Source of the DNA: Rivularia sp034931125
Lineage (GTDB): Bacteria > Cyanobacteriota > Cyanobacteriia > Cyanobacteriales > Nostocaceae
Reading direction: 5' to 3'
Assembly (NCBI RefSeq): GCF_034931125.1
Contig: NZ_JAYGHM010000006.1
Coordinates: 1-64,000 of the forward strand
Length of the DNA stretch: 64,000 bases
Position numbers and translations under genes: made by a program
Shown here: positions 43,684 through 52,780 of the stretch, one piece after another
Position numbering within the stretch: the stretch's first letter is position 1
Layout: every line of letters starts with the position of its first letter
The notes under the pieces: model-generated
What the model was told of the DNA's origin: nothing
The model's input: only the letters and a program-made list of their open reading frames with translations
Database searches by the model: none

Positions 43684-45000
43684 ATGTCCCCCAATCTCGA
43701 ATTACTAATAATCTTTCTACTAATTTTCGCTAACGGCATATTTGTCATGTCAGAATTGGCGATCGTCTCGGCTCGTAAAGTCCGTTTACAGCAGCTTGCC
43801 AATCAGGGAAACATCAGAGCTAGAAGCGCTTTTGAGTTAGCTTCTGCTCCGACTCAATTCTTAGGTACGGTGCAAGTAGGAATAACTTTAATCACCGTTG
43901 TATCTGGTGCTTATGGGGAAGAAATTATTGCTGAAAGAATATATCCAATTTTAGATTTTATTCCTTTATACCAAATTCAGTTTGCTCGTGGATTAGCAGT
44001 ATTAATAATTACTTTTTTAGCGATAATTTTGGGTGAACTCGTACCCAAGCGCGTAGCGTTAAATCATCCGGAGGCAATTGCTTCTATTGTTGCTTTACCC
44101 ATGAAAGGCTTAATTAAAATTGCCTCTCCGATTGTTTTTATACTGAGTCTTTTTACAGATACAATAGTACGACTTTTGGGGATCAGACCTTCTACCGGAC
44201 CACAAATTACAGAAGAAGAAATCAAGATACTAATCGAACAAGGTACTGAAGAAGGAACCTTTGAAGAAGTAGAACAGGACATGGTTGAACGAGTTTTTCG
44301 TTTAGGCGATCGCCCCATAAGTTCGTTCATGACACCGCGTCCAGAAATCGTTTGGTTGGACTTGCAAGACAGTCCCGCTCAGAATCGAGAAAAAATTATC
44401 GAAAATGGTTATTCGCGGTATCCAGTATGTCAAGAAGGGTTAGATAATGTATTGGGAATTCTTCCAGTAACCAGCTTATTGACTCGCTGTTTTACCGGGG
44501 AACAGATGGATTTAACTGTCGGATTGCGAGAACCAATATTTATACCAGAAAGCACCCGTGGTTTAAAAGTTTTAGAGTTATTCAAACAAACCATTAATCA
44601 TGTAGCTTTAGTGGTAGATGAATATGGAGTAATTCAAGGATTGCTAACTCTTAATGACGTATTAATTGAAATTGTTGGTGATGTTCCTTCTGATGAAGAA
44701 GATGAGGAACCACAAGCAGTACAAAGAGACGATGGTTCTTGGTTATTAGATGGAATGTTAACGATGGATGAGTTTTTTGAACTTTTTGATATGGAAGAAA
44801 TATCATCCGAGTCTCGCGGTAATTACCAAACTCTAGGGGGTTTAGTAATGAGTTCTTTAGGTCGTATTCCAGTTGCTACAGATAGTTTTGAATGGAAAGG
44901 AATGCGTTTTGAAGTTATGGATATGGATGGCAATCGCGTTGATAAAATTTTGGTAATACCGTTTATAAATGAATCAGTTAATTTAGAAGAATCTGAATAA
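43684..45000 (+). CDS. CNNM/CorC-like hemolysin-family membrane protein
   Basis: It has a DUF21 transmembrane domain (three to four segments within residues 1-130), two CBS domains (about 195-320) and a CorC/HlyC C-terminal domain (about 340-430, WLLDGMLTMDEFFELF). Family members are linked to magnesium or cobalt efflux. The DUF21 region has SELAIVSARKVRLQQLA typical of the family. The ATG at 43684 (MSPNLELLIIFLL) is chosen over the TTG at 43654, because the extra MAAFSTAILR is unconserved. The upstream leader and small frame suggest regulated translation. Confidence 0.9.
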   Translation: MSPNLELLIIFLLIFANGIFVMSELAIVSARKVRLQQLANQGNIRARSAFELASAPTQFLGTVQVGITLITVVSGAYGEEIIAERIYPILDFIPLYQIQFARGLAVLIITFLAIILGELVPKRVALNHPEAIASIVALPMKGLIKIASPIVFILSLFTDTIVRLLGIRPSTGPQITEEEIKILIEQGTEEGTFEEVEQDMVERVFRLGDRPISSFMTPRPEIVWLDLQDSPAQNREKIIENGYSRYPVCQEGLDNVLGILPVTSLLTRCFTGEQMDLTVGLREPIFIPESTRGLKVLELFKQTINHVALVVDEYGVIQGLLTLNDVLIEIVGDVPSDEEDEEPQAVQRDDGSWLLDGMLTMDEFFELFDMEEISSESRGNYQTLGGLVMSSLGRIPVATDSFEWKGMRFEVMDMDGNRVDKILVIPFINESVNLEESE

Positions 45001-45173
45001 TTCGTAATAGCTAATCTCTTGACTACTACGAATTAAGTAGGTCGGCGTTGAAAATTGTAATTAGGACAAGGCAGCTTTGCTGTAGGGGTAAGGGTTTAAA
45101 GCTAATTTACATTTTGTTACATAGTTCTGTTTATTTCTGCCGACTTACTTACAGCGTGTTTTATTTCACAAAA

Positions 45174-45330
45174 TTACATTTTACCCTTCTGCATTACTTG
45201 CTGAAGATGTTGACGAATCTCTTGGGCTTGATCCATATCAGCTTGACGTAACTTTTGGAACAGTTCTACGCAAGGCTGAGAATCCGCTTATTGTGCGTCT
45301 TTGATATAAGCATTATAAGCTGCCGCAAGA
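45174..45330 (-). pseudogene. decayed gene fragment
   Basis: On the minus strand a protein-like reading LAAAYNAYIKDAQ, then a TAA stop at 45288-45290, continues in the same frame as ADSQPCVELFQKLRQADMD and on to a TAA at 45174. A further in-frame TGA lies just upstream of LAAAYNAY. Codon use and composition are protein-like on both sides of the stop, so this is a remnant of a small helical protein, not chance. The family is not recognised. Confidence 0.45.
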
Positions 45331-45607
45331 ACTCACTTTAGAGCGAATTGTACATAATTGTATATTCTTGTCGATGAAATTGCCTTCTAAGACGTAACTC
45401 TGATTGCTTAAGCTTTGTTAGTTTTTTTACTATGAAAACATAAAAATCGTATTTATATTGAGAAAAAGCCAGAATTATATAAATTTGCTTTGTCAAAATT
45501 ATAGCAATAAGTTTGATTCAATCAACACAGGGCAGAGCCTCCAAAAACTTCGTTATCAGCCGATACCTGGGAACCAGAACCAATTACCCATTACCAATTT
45601 ACCATTC
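45331..45607. other. AT-rich spacer
   Basis: It lies between the gene fragment and the psiE terminator. It has CCTGGGAACCAGAACCAATTACCC-type short repeats near its right end. No gene is visible. Confidence 0.4.
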
Positions 45608-45634
45608 AAAAAAAACCCGCCAGTGACGGGTTTT
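45608..45634 (-). terminator. Rho-independent terminator of the psiE-like gene
   Basis: Stem AAAACCCG (45612-45619) against CGGGTTTT (45627-45634), loop CCAGTGA. On the minus strand the T-run TTTTTTTT follows. It lies 26 bp downstream of the gene's stop. Confidence 0.85.
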
Positions 45635-45659
45635 AATAGAATTAAAATATCGGTCCAGG

Positions 45660-46229
45660 TTAAGTTTTAACTTGTCTATTCTCCTGATAATTATTGGATC
45701 TTCTTTCTTGATTACAACTTCCTGAAGACTCTTGATTGTCTTCACCGTAGATAAAAGGACAATATTTTGTATTTGCGCTGATACAGTCCATGTGTGGAGT
45801 TTTAGCGCATACCAACAGTAGTACACCCAAAATTATTAATAAACTACAAATTGATGCAACTTGAAATCCTGAGATTTCTAACGCACCATGAACGATGACT
45901 TCTCGCAGCAAAGATACAATCGTTACTTCTACAGCTACTCCAACTGCAATGCTATGCTCTTGTAGATACACCATTAATAGTCGAAATAACTCGACCAAAA
46001 TTAAAATAAATAGCATTTTTGCAGTTACCTGCTGATAATCAACAGATTGCAAAATAGCGTAAAATATTCCCCATAACTGAATTACCATCACAGCGAACAA
46101 ACAGAAACATAGAGAAATGACAATTAAGTCACAAAAAGTCTCCATATTGCTAACTATTCTATGCCTATCTAACCAGCGATTCCACAATAAAAATTGGCTT
46201 TTGGGACGTTTTTTCACAAACATAAACAT
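45660..46229 (-). CDS. PsiE-family membrane protein
   Basis: 189 residues, four membrane segments (about 33-55, 68-92, 94-112 and 122-142) followed by a polar Asn/Glu/Arg-rich tail. QEHSIAVGVAVEVTIVSLLREVI matches the phosphate-starvation-inducible PsiE family. Its physiological role is not known in detail. It is in front of a clear terminator. A PstS C-terminal remnant occurs 4.5 kb away, so a phosphate link is only coincidental. Confidence 0.8.
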   Translation of the reverse strand: MFMFVKKRPKSQFLLWNRWLDRHRIVSNMETFCDLIVISLCFCLFAVMVIQLWGIFYAILQSVDYQQVTAKMLFILILVELFRLLMVYLQEHSIAVGVAVEVTIVSLLREVIVHGALEISGFQVASICSLLIILGVLLLVCAKTPHMDCISANTKYCPFIYGEDNQESSGSCNQERRSNNYQENRQVKT

Positions 46230-46328
46230 AGGTTTCCAAGTGAACTACAGACCACACCAGCCATTGTTCAACCAATTCTTTTATTGTGACGTACCTTCTA
46301 GCAAGTTAGCAGCAGTATTGACAACTTT

Positions 46329-47270
46329 TTAGCGGGGAATTTGATAAGTAAAATTTTGTGCTTGTTGGATTAATTGTTCCGCACTATTTGCCCATTGAGG
46401 ATTATTTTGTGCCAAGAATAAATCCCTAGAGTATTGCAATACACGCATAGCCTCCGCATATTGTTTAAGCTGTATAAATGCTAATCCAGCACCGTAATAA
46501 GCGCTGGGATAATTACGATTAGCATCGGCGGATTTTCTAAATGCTTCTAAAGCTTCTTTGTGTTTACCTTGGCTATATAAAATTGAACCAATATTATAAT
46601 AAGCTTCCGGATATTTGGGATTAATCTTGACTGCTTCATTAAAAGCATTTATCGCTGGTTTGAGTTTGCGTTGTTGTAGATAGCATAATCCAATTTGATA
46701 AGCTGGCTCTGGTGCTTTCTCACTATATTTAATTGCCCTTTTAAAAGACTTTACTGCTTGATTGCAATCTTCTTTTTGCTGATATAATAAACCCAAATTG
46801 TAATAGGCAACTCCTAATTTTGGATCGATTTCTAAGGCTCGCTGTAAATAGCTTTCGGCTTGAGCAAAATTATTTCCTTCTAACAGAGAACCACCTAAAT
46901 TTGCATAAGCTAAGGCAAACTTGGGGTCAACTTGGGTTGCTTGATAAAAAGCATCCGCTGCTGGTTGTAATTTTCCTGCTTGTCGTAACGCTAATCCTAA
47001 ATTGTAATGTGCTGGTGCTAAAGATGGTTCAAGCTGAATTGCTTGGTTAAAAGCTGCGATCGCATCATCGACTCTTCCCATCTGAACCAACTGCAACCCC
47101 TGATTTAAGTAGGTTGTAGCGCTTTCACGAGCGTATTGCGCTAGCTTTTGCGGAACGGGGTCAAATTGATATAGATCGACTTGATTAGCTTTAGCGGGAG
47201 CTATGCTCGCACTTAACAAGATTGCACTCAAAAACCCAGTCAACCGATATTTATCAAGTATTTTTTTCAT
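46329..47270 (-). CDS. exported TPR-repeat protein
   Basis: 313 residues with a signal-like hydrophobic N-terminus (about 10-28, LTGFLSAILLSASIAPAKA). At least six tetratricopeptide repeats (about 50-300) follow, with the usual A-x-Y-N-L-G and P-x-x-A-x-x-N signatures (YYNLGLLYQQKEDCNQAVKS, AYYNIGSILYSQGKHKEALE). It ends FTYQIPR. Likely a periplasmic or lumenal scaffold protein. It is divergent from the EF-G paralogue gene, sharing a 250-bp upstream region. Confidence 0.88.
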   Translation of the reverse strand: MKKILDKYRLTGFLSAILLSASIAPAKANQVDLYQFDPVPQKLAQYARESATTYLNQGLQLVQMGRVDDAIAAFNQAIQLEPSLAPAHYNLGLALRQAGKLQPAADAFYQATQVDPKFALAYANLGGSLLEGNNFAQAESYLQRALEIDPKLGVAYYNLGLLYQQKEDCNQAVKSFKRAIKYSEKAPEPAYQIGLCYLQQRKLKPAINAFNEAVKINPKYPEAYYNIGSILYSQGKHKEALEAFRKSADANRNYPSAYYGAGLAFIQLKQYAEAMRVLQYSRDLFLAQNNPQWANSAEQLIQQAQNFTYQIPR

Positions 47271-47517
47271 GGATTTTCTCCCTTATAATGCTTTTGTCTG
47301 ACGCTTCCACCTGCTACAACTAGATTTGTTTGCGAAAAGTTTAATTTTATATATAAATGTTCTGTTTCTTTGCTGAACTTAGAAAAATTTTACAAGATAA
47401 TTACAATACTTGTAGTGGTCTAGAGACTCAATAGGATGAAATTCAGCGGATTGTTAATCATTTAAATAAGCCAACATAGTGCGGAGTGAACATCGCTACA
47501 CCGCAAAGGAGGTTTTT

Positions 47518-49545
47518 ATGACTCAAAAAGTTAGAACGAGTTTGCATTCAATTGCGATCGTCGGTTCTTATTTAAGCGGAAAAACTACGCTAGTAGAAAG
47601 TTTATTGTTTGTTACCGAAGCGATTTCTCGCAAAGGTAGCGTTAAGGATGGTAACACGATTGGGGACAGTTCTGCACAAGCGCGAGAGCGTCAAATGACT
47701 GTGGAAGTAAGTGCTGCTAGTACAGAATACCAAGACGTTCGCTTCACCTTTATTGATTGTCCCGGTTCTGTAGAATTTGCCCAAGAAACATACAATGCTC
47801 TGATCGGTGTTGATGCTGCAATTGTTGTCTGCGAACCTATCGCTGAGAAGGTTTTAACTTTAGCACCATTGTTTAAATTTCTCGATGATTGGGAAATTCC
47901 TCATTTGGTGTTTGTGAACAAAATGGATCAAGCAAATATCCCTGTTTCAACTGTCTTTAACAGGCTTAAAGCTGTTTCCAGTCGTCCATTAGTAGCGCAT
48001 CAATATCCTATTTTGCAGGGAGAAAACTTAATTGGATTTATCGATTTAATCAGCGAAAAAGCATATCATTATCATCCCGGTACTGCTGCTGATACAATTC
48101 CTTTTCCCAAAGAACTTAAACAAGAAGAACACGCTGCTAGGGAAGAAATGCTCGAAATCCTTGCAGATTTTGACGACCATTTACTTGAAGAACTTTTAGA
48201 AGATATTCAACCCAACCAAGAGGAAATTCTCAAAGATTTAAAGTTGGATTTTGCTTCAGATTTAGTTGTACCCGTATTCTTCGGAGTTGCTGAGCTTGAT
48301 TATGGAGTGCGTCCCCTGTTAGAAGCGTTATTAAAAGAAGCTCCCGACCCTGAAGCTACTGCAAAACGTCGTTTAAGTAATTTAAGCAAAAATTCCGATC
48401 CTATTGCTCAAGTATTAAAAACTTACTATACCCCCCAAGGCGGTAAACTTTCTTTAGTACGGGTATGGCAAGGAAATATAGCTGAAGGAATGACTCTCAA
48501 TGGGATTCGCGCTGGTAGTATGTATCGCTTGATGGGACAACATCAGGAACACGTAAATACAGCCTCATCCGGCGAAATTGTTGCTTTAACTCGTCTCGAT
48601 GGTATTAAAACTGGCGATACTTTAACTACATCTCAGGTGGAATTACCCAGAGTCGAACAGCTTGAACCAGTTTTCGCTTTGGCTATAGTCCCTGGAAAAC
48701 GTGATGATGAAGTTAAATTAAGCGGTGCGCTAAATAAATTATTGGAAGAAGACCCCGCTTTAGCTTGGGAACAACACGGTGACACCCACGAAGTAATCCT
48801 TTGGGGACAAGGGGAAATTCATCTCCAAGTAACCCTTGACCGATTGCGGTGCAAATATAACTTACCAATGTCTACCCACTTACCCCAAGTACCTTATAAA
48901 GAAACCATTCGCAAAACAGCTTCATCAGTCCACGGACGTTACAAGCATCAAAGTGGTGGACATGGACAATTTGGGGATGTCTACCTTAACATTCAACCTC
49001 TACCTAGAGGAGAAGGTTTTAAATTTGGCGAAAACGTCGTTGGTGGTGTAGTTCCCAAGCAATATATTCCCGGTGTAGAAATGGGAGTGCGAGAATCTTT
49101 AGAACGCGGACCCTTGGGTTTTCCCGTAGTAGATGTATCGGTAACTCTGACAAACGGTTCGTACCATAACGTCGATAGTTCCGAACAAGCTTTTAAATTA
49201 GCTGCAAGACAAGCAATGCATCTAGGAATGTTGGAATGTCAGTCTACGCTGCTAGAACCAATTGTTCGTTTACAGGTAAAAACACCTAGCGAATATACCT
49301 CTAAAGTCCTGCAACTATTAAGTGGTAGACGCGGACAAATTTTAGGTTACGAACCTATGACAAGTTGGCAAGGCTGGGATAACATTACCGGATACCTACC
49401 CCAATCGGAGATGCACGACTTGATTGTAGAATTGCGATCGCAGACTTTAGGGGTAGGTTCTTTTGATTGGGAATACGACCATTTACAAGAAGTACCTGAC
49501 AAACTTACCGATAAGATTCTTGCTAGTAATGGGAATGGTAAATGA
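47518..49545 (+). CDS. elongation factor G paralogue
   Basis: A translational GTPase with EF-G domain order (G, II, III, IV, V) in 675 residues. G1 is GSYLSGKTTL, G3 is DCPGS and G4 is NKMDQ. Canonical EF-G has DTPGH, whose His activates the hydrolytic water; here it is Ser, and switch I ends ERQMTV not ERGITI. Domain IV still has the tip region QSGGHGQFGDV. The ATG at 47518 follows AAAGGAGG at seven bases, so the upstream in-frame start at 47479 is rejected. It belongs to the EF-G2-like paralogues of uncertain role. A terminator follows. Confidence 0.9.
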   Translation: MTQKVRTSLHSIAIVGSYLSGKTTLVESLLFVTEAISRKGSVKDGNTIGDSSAQARERQMTVEVSAASTEYQDVRFTFIDCPGSVEFAQETYNALIGVDAAIVVCEPIAEKVLTLAPLFKFLDDWEIPHLVFVNKMDQANIPVSTVFNRLKAVSSRPLVAHQYPILQGENLIGFIDLISEKAYHYHPGTAADTIPFPKELKQEEHAAREEMLEILADFDDHLLEELLEDIQPNQEEILKDLKLDFASDLVVPVFFGVAELDYGVRPLLEALLKEAPDPEATAKRRLSNLSKNSDPIAQVLKTYYTPQGGKLSLVRVWQGNIAEGMTLNGIRAGSMYRLMGQHQEHVNTASSGEIVALTRLDGIKTGDTLTTSQVELPRVEQLEPVFALAIVPGKRDDEVKLSGALNKLLEEDPALAWEQHGDTHEVILWGQGEIHLQVTLDRLRCKYNLPMSTHLPQVPYKETIRKTASSVHGRYKHQSGGHGQFGDVYLNIQPLPRGEGFKFGENVVGGVVPKQYIPGVEMGVRESLERGPLGFPVVDVSVTLTNGSYHNVDSSEQAFKLAARQAMHLGMLECQSTLLEPIVRLQVKTPSEYTSKVLQLLSGRRGQILGYEPMTSWQGWDNITGYLPQSEMHDLIVELRSQTLGVGSFDWEYDHLQEVPDKLTDKILASNGNGK

Positions 49546-49580
49546 ATTTTAGATCCGTCAATAGATATTAGATTGTTTTT

Positions 49581-49616
49581 GTTACCGGAAATTGATTCCT
49601 GGTAACAATTTTTTTT
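49581..49616 (+). terminator. Rho-independent terminator of the EF-G paralogue gene
   Basis: Stem GTTACCGGAA (49581-49590) against TTCCTGGTAAC (49596-49606) with a bulged T, then AATTTTTTTT. It is 35 bp after the stop codon. Confidence 0.85.
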
Positions 49617-49645
49617 AGGGTGTGTTATCGCGGAGCATAACGCAC
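49617..49645. repeat. dispersed repeat, inverted copy
   Basis: AGGGTGTGTTATCGCGGAGCATAACGCAC, in pieces: AGGGTGTGTTATCGCGGAGC then ATAACGCAC. It is the reverse complement of the 39566-39596 element apart from a short gap in the middle. Confidence 0.7.
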
Positions 49646-49808
49646 AATAATAACAAAATAATTTTTTCCAAACTATAAGTAATTCAGCTTTAATTAAAAA
49701 CTTGTGCATCTATTAAGACTGATTAAACCTTAAATTCAAATTCATAAAAGCATAAACAGGAGCAGATATATATGTAGTAGTCTCTAAACTAATTATTAAA
49801 AAAATATC

Positions 49809-50702
49809 ATGGGTTTCATTGTTTCCCTCCTAACTACCCTAATTGCAACTCTTGTTTATTTAAATTCCGGTAAAATAGCTGATAACAGAAATCGCTTAGC
49901 GGTACGTACAATTGCTGCATTAATTGCTATTGTTGCAATAATTGCTTCTATTGCTAGAGGTTTAGTAATTGTTCCTCCGGGTAATATTGGAGTTACGAAT
50001 TTATTCGGTAGGGTTTCTGATAATAGTCTCAATCCCGGCGTGAATTTAGTTAATCCTTTCGCAAAAGTTCTTAATTTTTCAACTCGCTTGAAGGATATTA
50101 AGGAAAACGTAGATGCAAGTTCCCAAGAAGGTTTGAACCTTAATATTGATGTTAGCTTGCAATACAAACTTGACCCACAAAAAGCCTCAACTGTATATAA
50201 AACAATTGGAACCAGCGAAACACAATTGATTATTTCTCGATTTCGCTCTACTATCCGTTCCATTATTGCCCAATATCCAGCAAACGCTATCTACTCTATC
50301 AAACGTCAAGAAGTTGCTCGTCAAATAAACGAACAACTTACCCAGGAATTATTACCTCTAGGTTTCGTAGTTGAAAAAGCGTTGTTACGAAATGTTAAAA
50401 TGCCAGATACAATCCAAACAGCAATTCAAGAAAAGCTTAAAGCCGAACAAGAAAACCAGCGGATGAAATTCGTTCTGGAAAAACAGCGTCAAGAAGCCGA
50501 ACGTAAACGGATTGAAGCCAAAGGTATTGCAGATTCTCAGAAAATTATATCCGACGGACTTACAAATAAAATATTGCAGTTGCGGACAATTGAAGCCACA
50601 GAGAAACTAGCTCAATCTCCTAACTCCAAAATTATCGTTGTTGGTTCGGGTAATAGTGGAGTTCCTATTTTATTACAAGAATCGGCAAGCACAAAGCCTT
50701 AA
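49809..50702 (+). CDS. prohibitin/SPFH-domain membrane protein
   Basis: 297 residues. One N-terminal membrane segment (about 28-52, TIAALIAIVAIIASIARGLV, after a shorter one near 2-18) anchors it. The SPFH domain spans about 55-230 (VPPGNIGVTNLFGRVSDNSLNPG, then SLQYKLDPQK). A coiled-coil tail runs EKLKAEQENQRMKFVLEKQ and ends in a Ser/Gly-rich stretch. Prohibitins form rings at membranes and chaperone proteins there. It has its own AT-rich leader and is transcribed alone. Confidence 0.9.
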   Translation: MGFIVSLLTTLIATLVYLNSGKIADNRNRLAVRTIAALIAIVAIIASIARGLVIVPPGNIGVTNLFGRVSDNSLNPGVNLVNPFAKVLNFSTRLKDIKENVDASSQEGLNLNIDVSLQYKLDPQKASTVYKTIGTSETQLIISRFRSTIRSIIAQYPANAIYSIKRQEVARQINEQLTQELLPLGFVVEKALLRNVKMPDTIQTAIQEKLKAEQENQRMKFVLEKQRQEAERKRIEAKGIADSQKIISDGLTNKILQLRTIEATEKLAQSPNSKIIVVGSGNSGVPILLQESASTKP

Positions 50703-50711
50703 AGCAATTGT

Positions 50712-50831
50712 CTAACGCACGGGAACAAAACCAGCTTCAGCGATCGCCTTTTGTCCTTCCGAAGTCAGCAACAATTCAGTATAAGCGTCTCCAATCTGCT
50801 CTTCCCTACCGTTATTCTCTTTGGTGAAAAA
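50712..50831 (-). pseudogene. remnant of a PstS-like phosphate-binding protein
   Basis: On the minus strand the frame reads FFTKENNGREEQIGDAYTEL, then LLTSEGQKAIAEAGFVPVR and stop. This is the C-terminal signature of periplasmic phosphate-binding (PstS/SphX) proteins (GQAYANLLLTPEGQKLIEKAGFVP-like). Upstream a TGA interrupts the frame and no longer reading is found, so only the 3' tip survives. The rest has been lost or scrambled. Confidence 0.6.
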
Positions 50832-50997
50832 TCATGGCAAATAAATTTGCTCGTGTCAAAATTCTATAGAGCTAAAATAGACGGGGCTATCTTTTTCCCG
50901 CGCTATTTTAGGTATATTAAGACTTTCATAGTTGTTAACCAGACTTCAATGCCTGCTAACTATTCAAAAACCGAAACTTTTATAATCTAAAATCTTT

Positions 50998-51180
50998 ATG
51001 GAATATTCACAATCTTGGTATATTATCAAGCGCTCAACCGAAAAATGCGAAATCGTCTCCAGTGAACCAGCACCTGAAGACGATACAGAGATTATAGAAA
51101 AGTGGGGACCTTTTACAAAGGAAGAAGCCATATCCCGTCGTATAGGATTAATTAGGACGGGAAAATGCCAGCCAGTTTGA
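50998..51180 (+). CDS. small conserved cyanobacterial protein
   Basis: 60 residues, starting MEYSQSWYIIKRSTEKCEI and ending IGLIRTGKCQPV. The pattern WYIIK...CEIV...EKWGPF...EEAI.RR.GLIR.GKC recurs, from memory, in small cyanobacterial proteins of unknown role. It has two conserved-looking Cys residues and no membrane segment. No Shine-Dalgarno site is clear. It stands alone next to the PstS remnant. Confidence 0.7.
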   Translation: MEYSQSWYIIKRSTEKCEIVSSEPAPEDDTEIIEKWGPFTKEEAISRRIGLIRTGKCQPV

Positions 51181-51342
51181 ATTAGCAGTTAAAAGTTAGG
51201 AATTAAGAGTTGAAAGTTGTTTTCAAGAGAAGAGTAATTTCCTTCTGGCACATAAATAATAAAAATGCTTCTCTACAAGCCAATACAGCTAACTACCTTC
51301 TTCCTAACTCATCACTCCTAATTCTTAATTCTTAACTCAAAA

Positions 51343-52629
51343 CTACTTTTTCTCCGCTCTAACATTGCCTTGTGCCGCAATTTCTTTTTTCAATTGTTCT
51401 ATGGCTTTGGCAAATTGAGGATCTTTCAAGGTCGCTAGTTTATCGCGTTCCTTGAGCCACAAATTCTGCCGCTGCTCGTCGCTCAAATCGACCTTGAAAT
51501 CTGGTTTAATCCCGGATTTATTAATATCTGCACCGCTAGGAGTGTGATATTTGGCAATCGTTACTGCAACTCCGGAACCATCATCAAGGGGACGAACTGA
51601 CTGCACTAAACCTTTACCAAAAGTTTTACTACCTACTAAAACAGCACGTTTATTATCCTGCAACGCACCGGAAAGAATTTCACTTGCGCTAGCACTTCCT
51701 TGATCCACCAAAACGACTAATGGTTTTTCCGTAAGCGAGCGTCCATTTGCTATCTCTTTCTCTTCCCCTCCCTTACGGTCAATTGTGGAAACAATCGTAC
51801 CTTCCTTGAGCCACATCCGGGCAATTTCGATGCTAGAGAATAACAAACCGCCTGGATTATTACGTAAATCTAACACGTATCCATCAACCTTCTTCTTCTC
51901 TAAGCCTGTAATAGCATCGCGCATTTCTTTTGAAGCATTAGCGCTAAACTGCTTGAGACGAATATAGCCAACTTTACCCGCAGGAGTTTGTTTTACCGAA
52001 GCTTCAACCGGATGGATTTCGATTTTCGCTCGCGTAACAAGATAGTCTTTTTCTTTTCCACCACGGGAAATAGTCAACCTAACTTTACTTCCCGGTTCAC
52101 CTCGGATTAAGGTTACGGCTTCGCTAGTATCCATCCCCTTGGTACTTTTACCATCAATTTTAACGATCGTATCTTTTGCCAAGATACCAGCGTTAAAGGC
52201 TGGAGTACCTTCCAATGGTGCAATGACAGTCAACTTCTTAGTTTCCTCGTCAAGACCGATGGTGATCCCAACACCAGTGAGTTCTCCAGAAGTATCCACC
52301 TGCATATTCTGGAATTCTTTGGGGTCCATGAATCGGGTATAGGGGTCATCCAGCTTTTTGAGCATTTCCCGGATCGATTTGTAGGCTTGCTCTTTGTTCG
52401 TGTAGGACTTATTTAAGTACTCTTTACGAACAGCCTGCCAATCTACCTGATTAAATGTACCATCTACGTATTGGCGGTAAATAATTTGCCAAACTTCATC
52501 TACTATCTCTTTAGGACTTTCTTTAAATAAGGCCTGTCCTTGTGAATGGATGCCAAAACCCGCGACAGCGATCGTTGAAAGCGTCAGGGCCGTAGCACCT
52601 AAAACAAGTCTACTTCTTGTAATCACCAT
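51343..52629 (-). CDS. carboxyl-terminal processing protease (S41 family, CtpA-like)
   Basis: A lumenal or periplasmic serine protease with a Ser/Lys dyad. The N-terminal signal (about 1-28) is followed by a PDZ domain (about 105-190, DTSGELTGVGITIG...KGMDTSEAVTLIRG). The catalytic Ser is in GSASASEIL and the Lys in GSKTFGKGLVQS. In cyanobacteria CtpA matures the D1 protein, but several paralogues (CtpB, CtpC) exist and this could be any of them. 428 residues is normal. It is transcribed away from ispG on the same strand. Confidence 0.92.
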   Translation of the reverse strand: MVITRSRLVLGATALTLSTIAVAGFGIHSQGQALFKESPKEIVDEVWQIIYRQYVDGTFNQVDWQAVRKEYLNKSYTNKEQAYKSIREMLKKLDDPYTRFMDPKEFQNMQVDTSGELTGVGITIGLDEETKKLTVIAPLEGTPAFNAGILAKDTIVKIDGKSTKGMDTSEAVTLIRGEPGSKVRLTISRGGKEKDYLVTRAKIEIHPVEASVKQTPAGKVGYIRLKQFSANASKEMRDAITGLEKKKVDGYVLDLRNNPGGLLFSSIEIARMWLKEGTIVSTIDRKGGEEKEIANGRSLTEKPLVVLVDQGSASASEILSGALQDNKRAVLVGSKTFGKGLVQSVRPLDDGSGVAVTIAKYHTPSGADINKSGIKPDFKVDLSDEQRQNLWLKERDKLATLKDPQFAKAIEQLKKEIAAQGNVRAEKK

Positions 52630-52780
52630 ATTACAGCTGTGCCAGACTGAATTTACATAGTCAGTATGCTCAATCTAACACAGCCTACTACTGTACAGAC
52701 CGAGCATAATTTGTTATTTCGATAAATTTTTCACTTAATCCGGCTAGCTTTGCGAAACAACACAAAACTAGCGGTTTCTT

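Noticed and set aside
45048..45251. 67-codon plus-strand frame
   Set aside because: TTG start, AT-driven composition, and it overlaps a better-supported minus-strand gene fragment.
47479..47517. Upstream start of the EF-G paralogue
   Set aside because: The AAAGGAGG ribosome site is placed for the ATG at 47518; the extra 13 residues are not conserved.
45660..50831. Phosphate-response island (PsiE gene plus PstS remnant)
   Set aside because: The genes are 4.5 kb apart with unrelated genes between, no Pho box was seen, and the PstS piece is dead.
50751..50990. 79-codon plus-strand frame
   Set aside because: It lies antisense to the PstS remnant and has no protein-like features.
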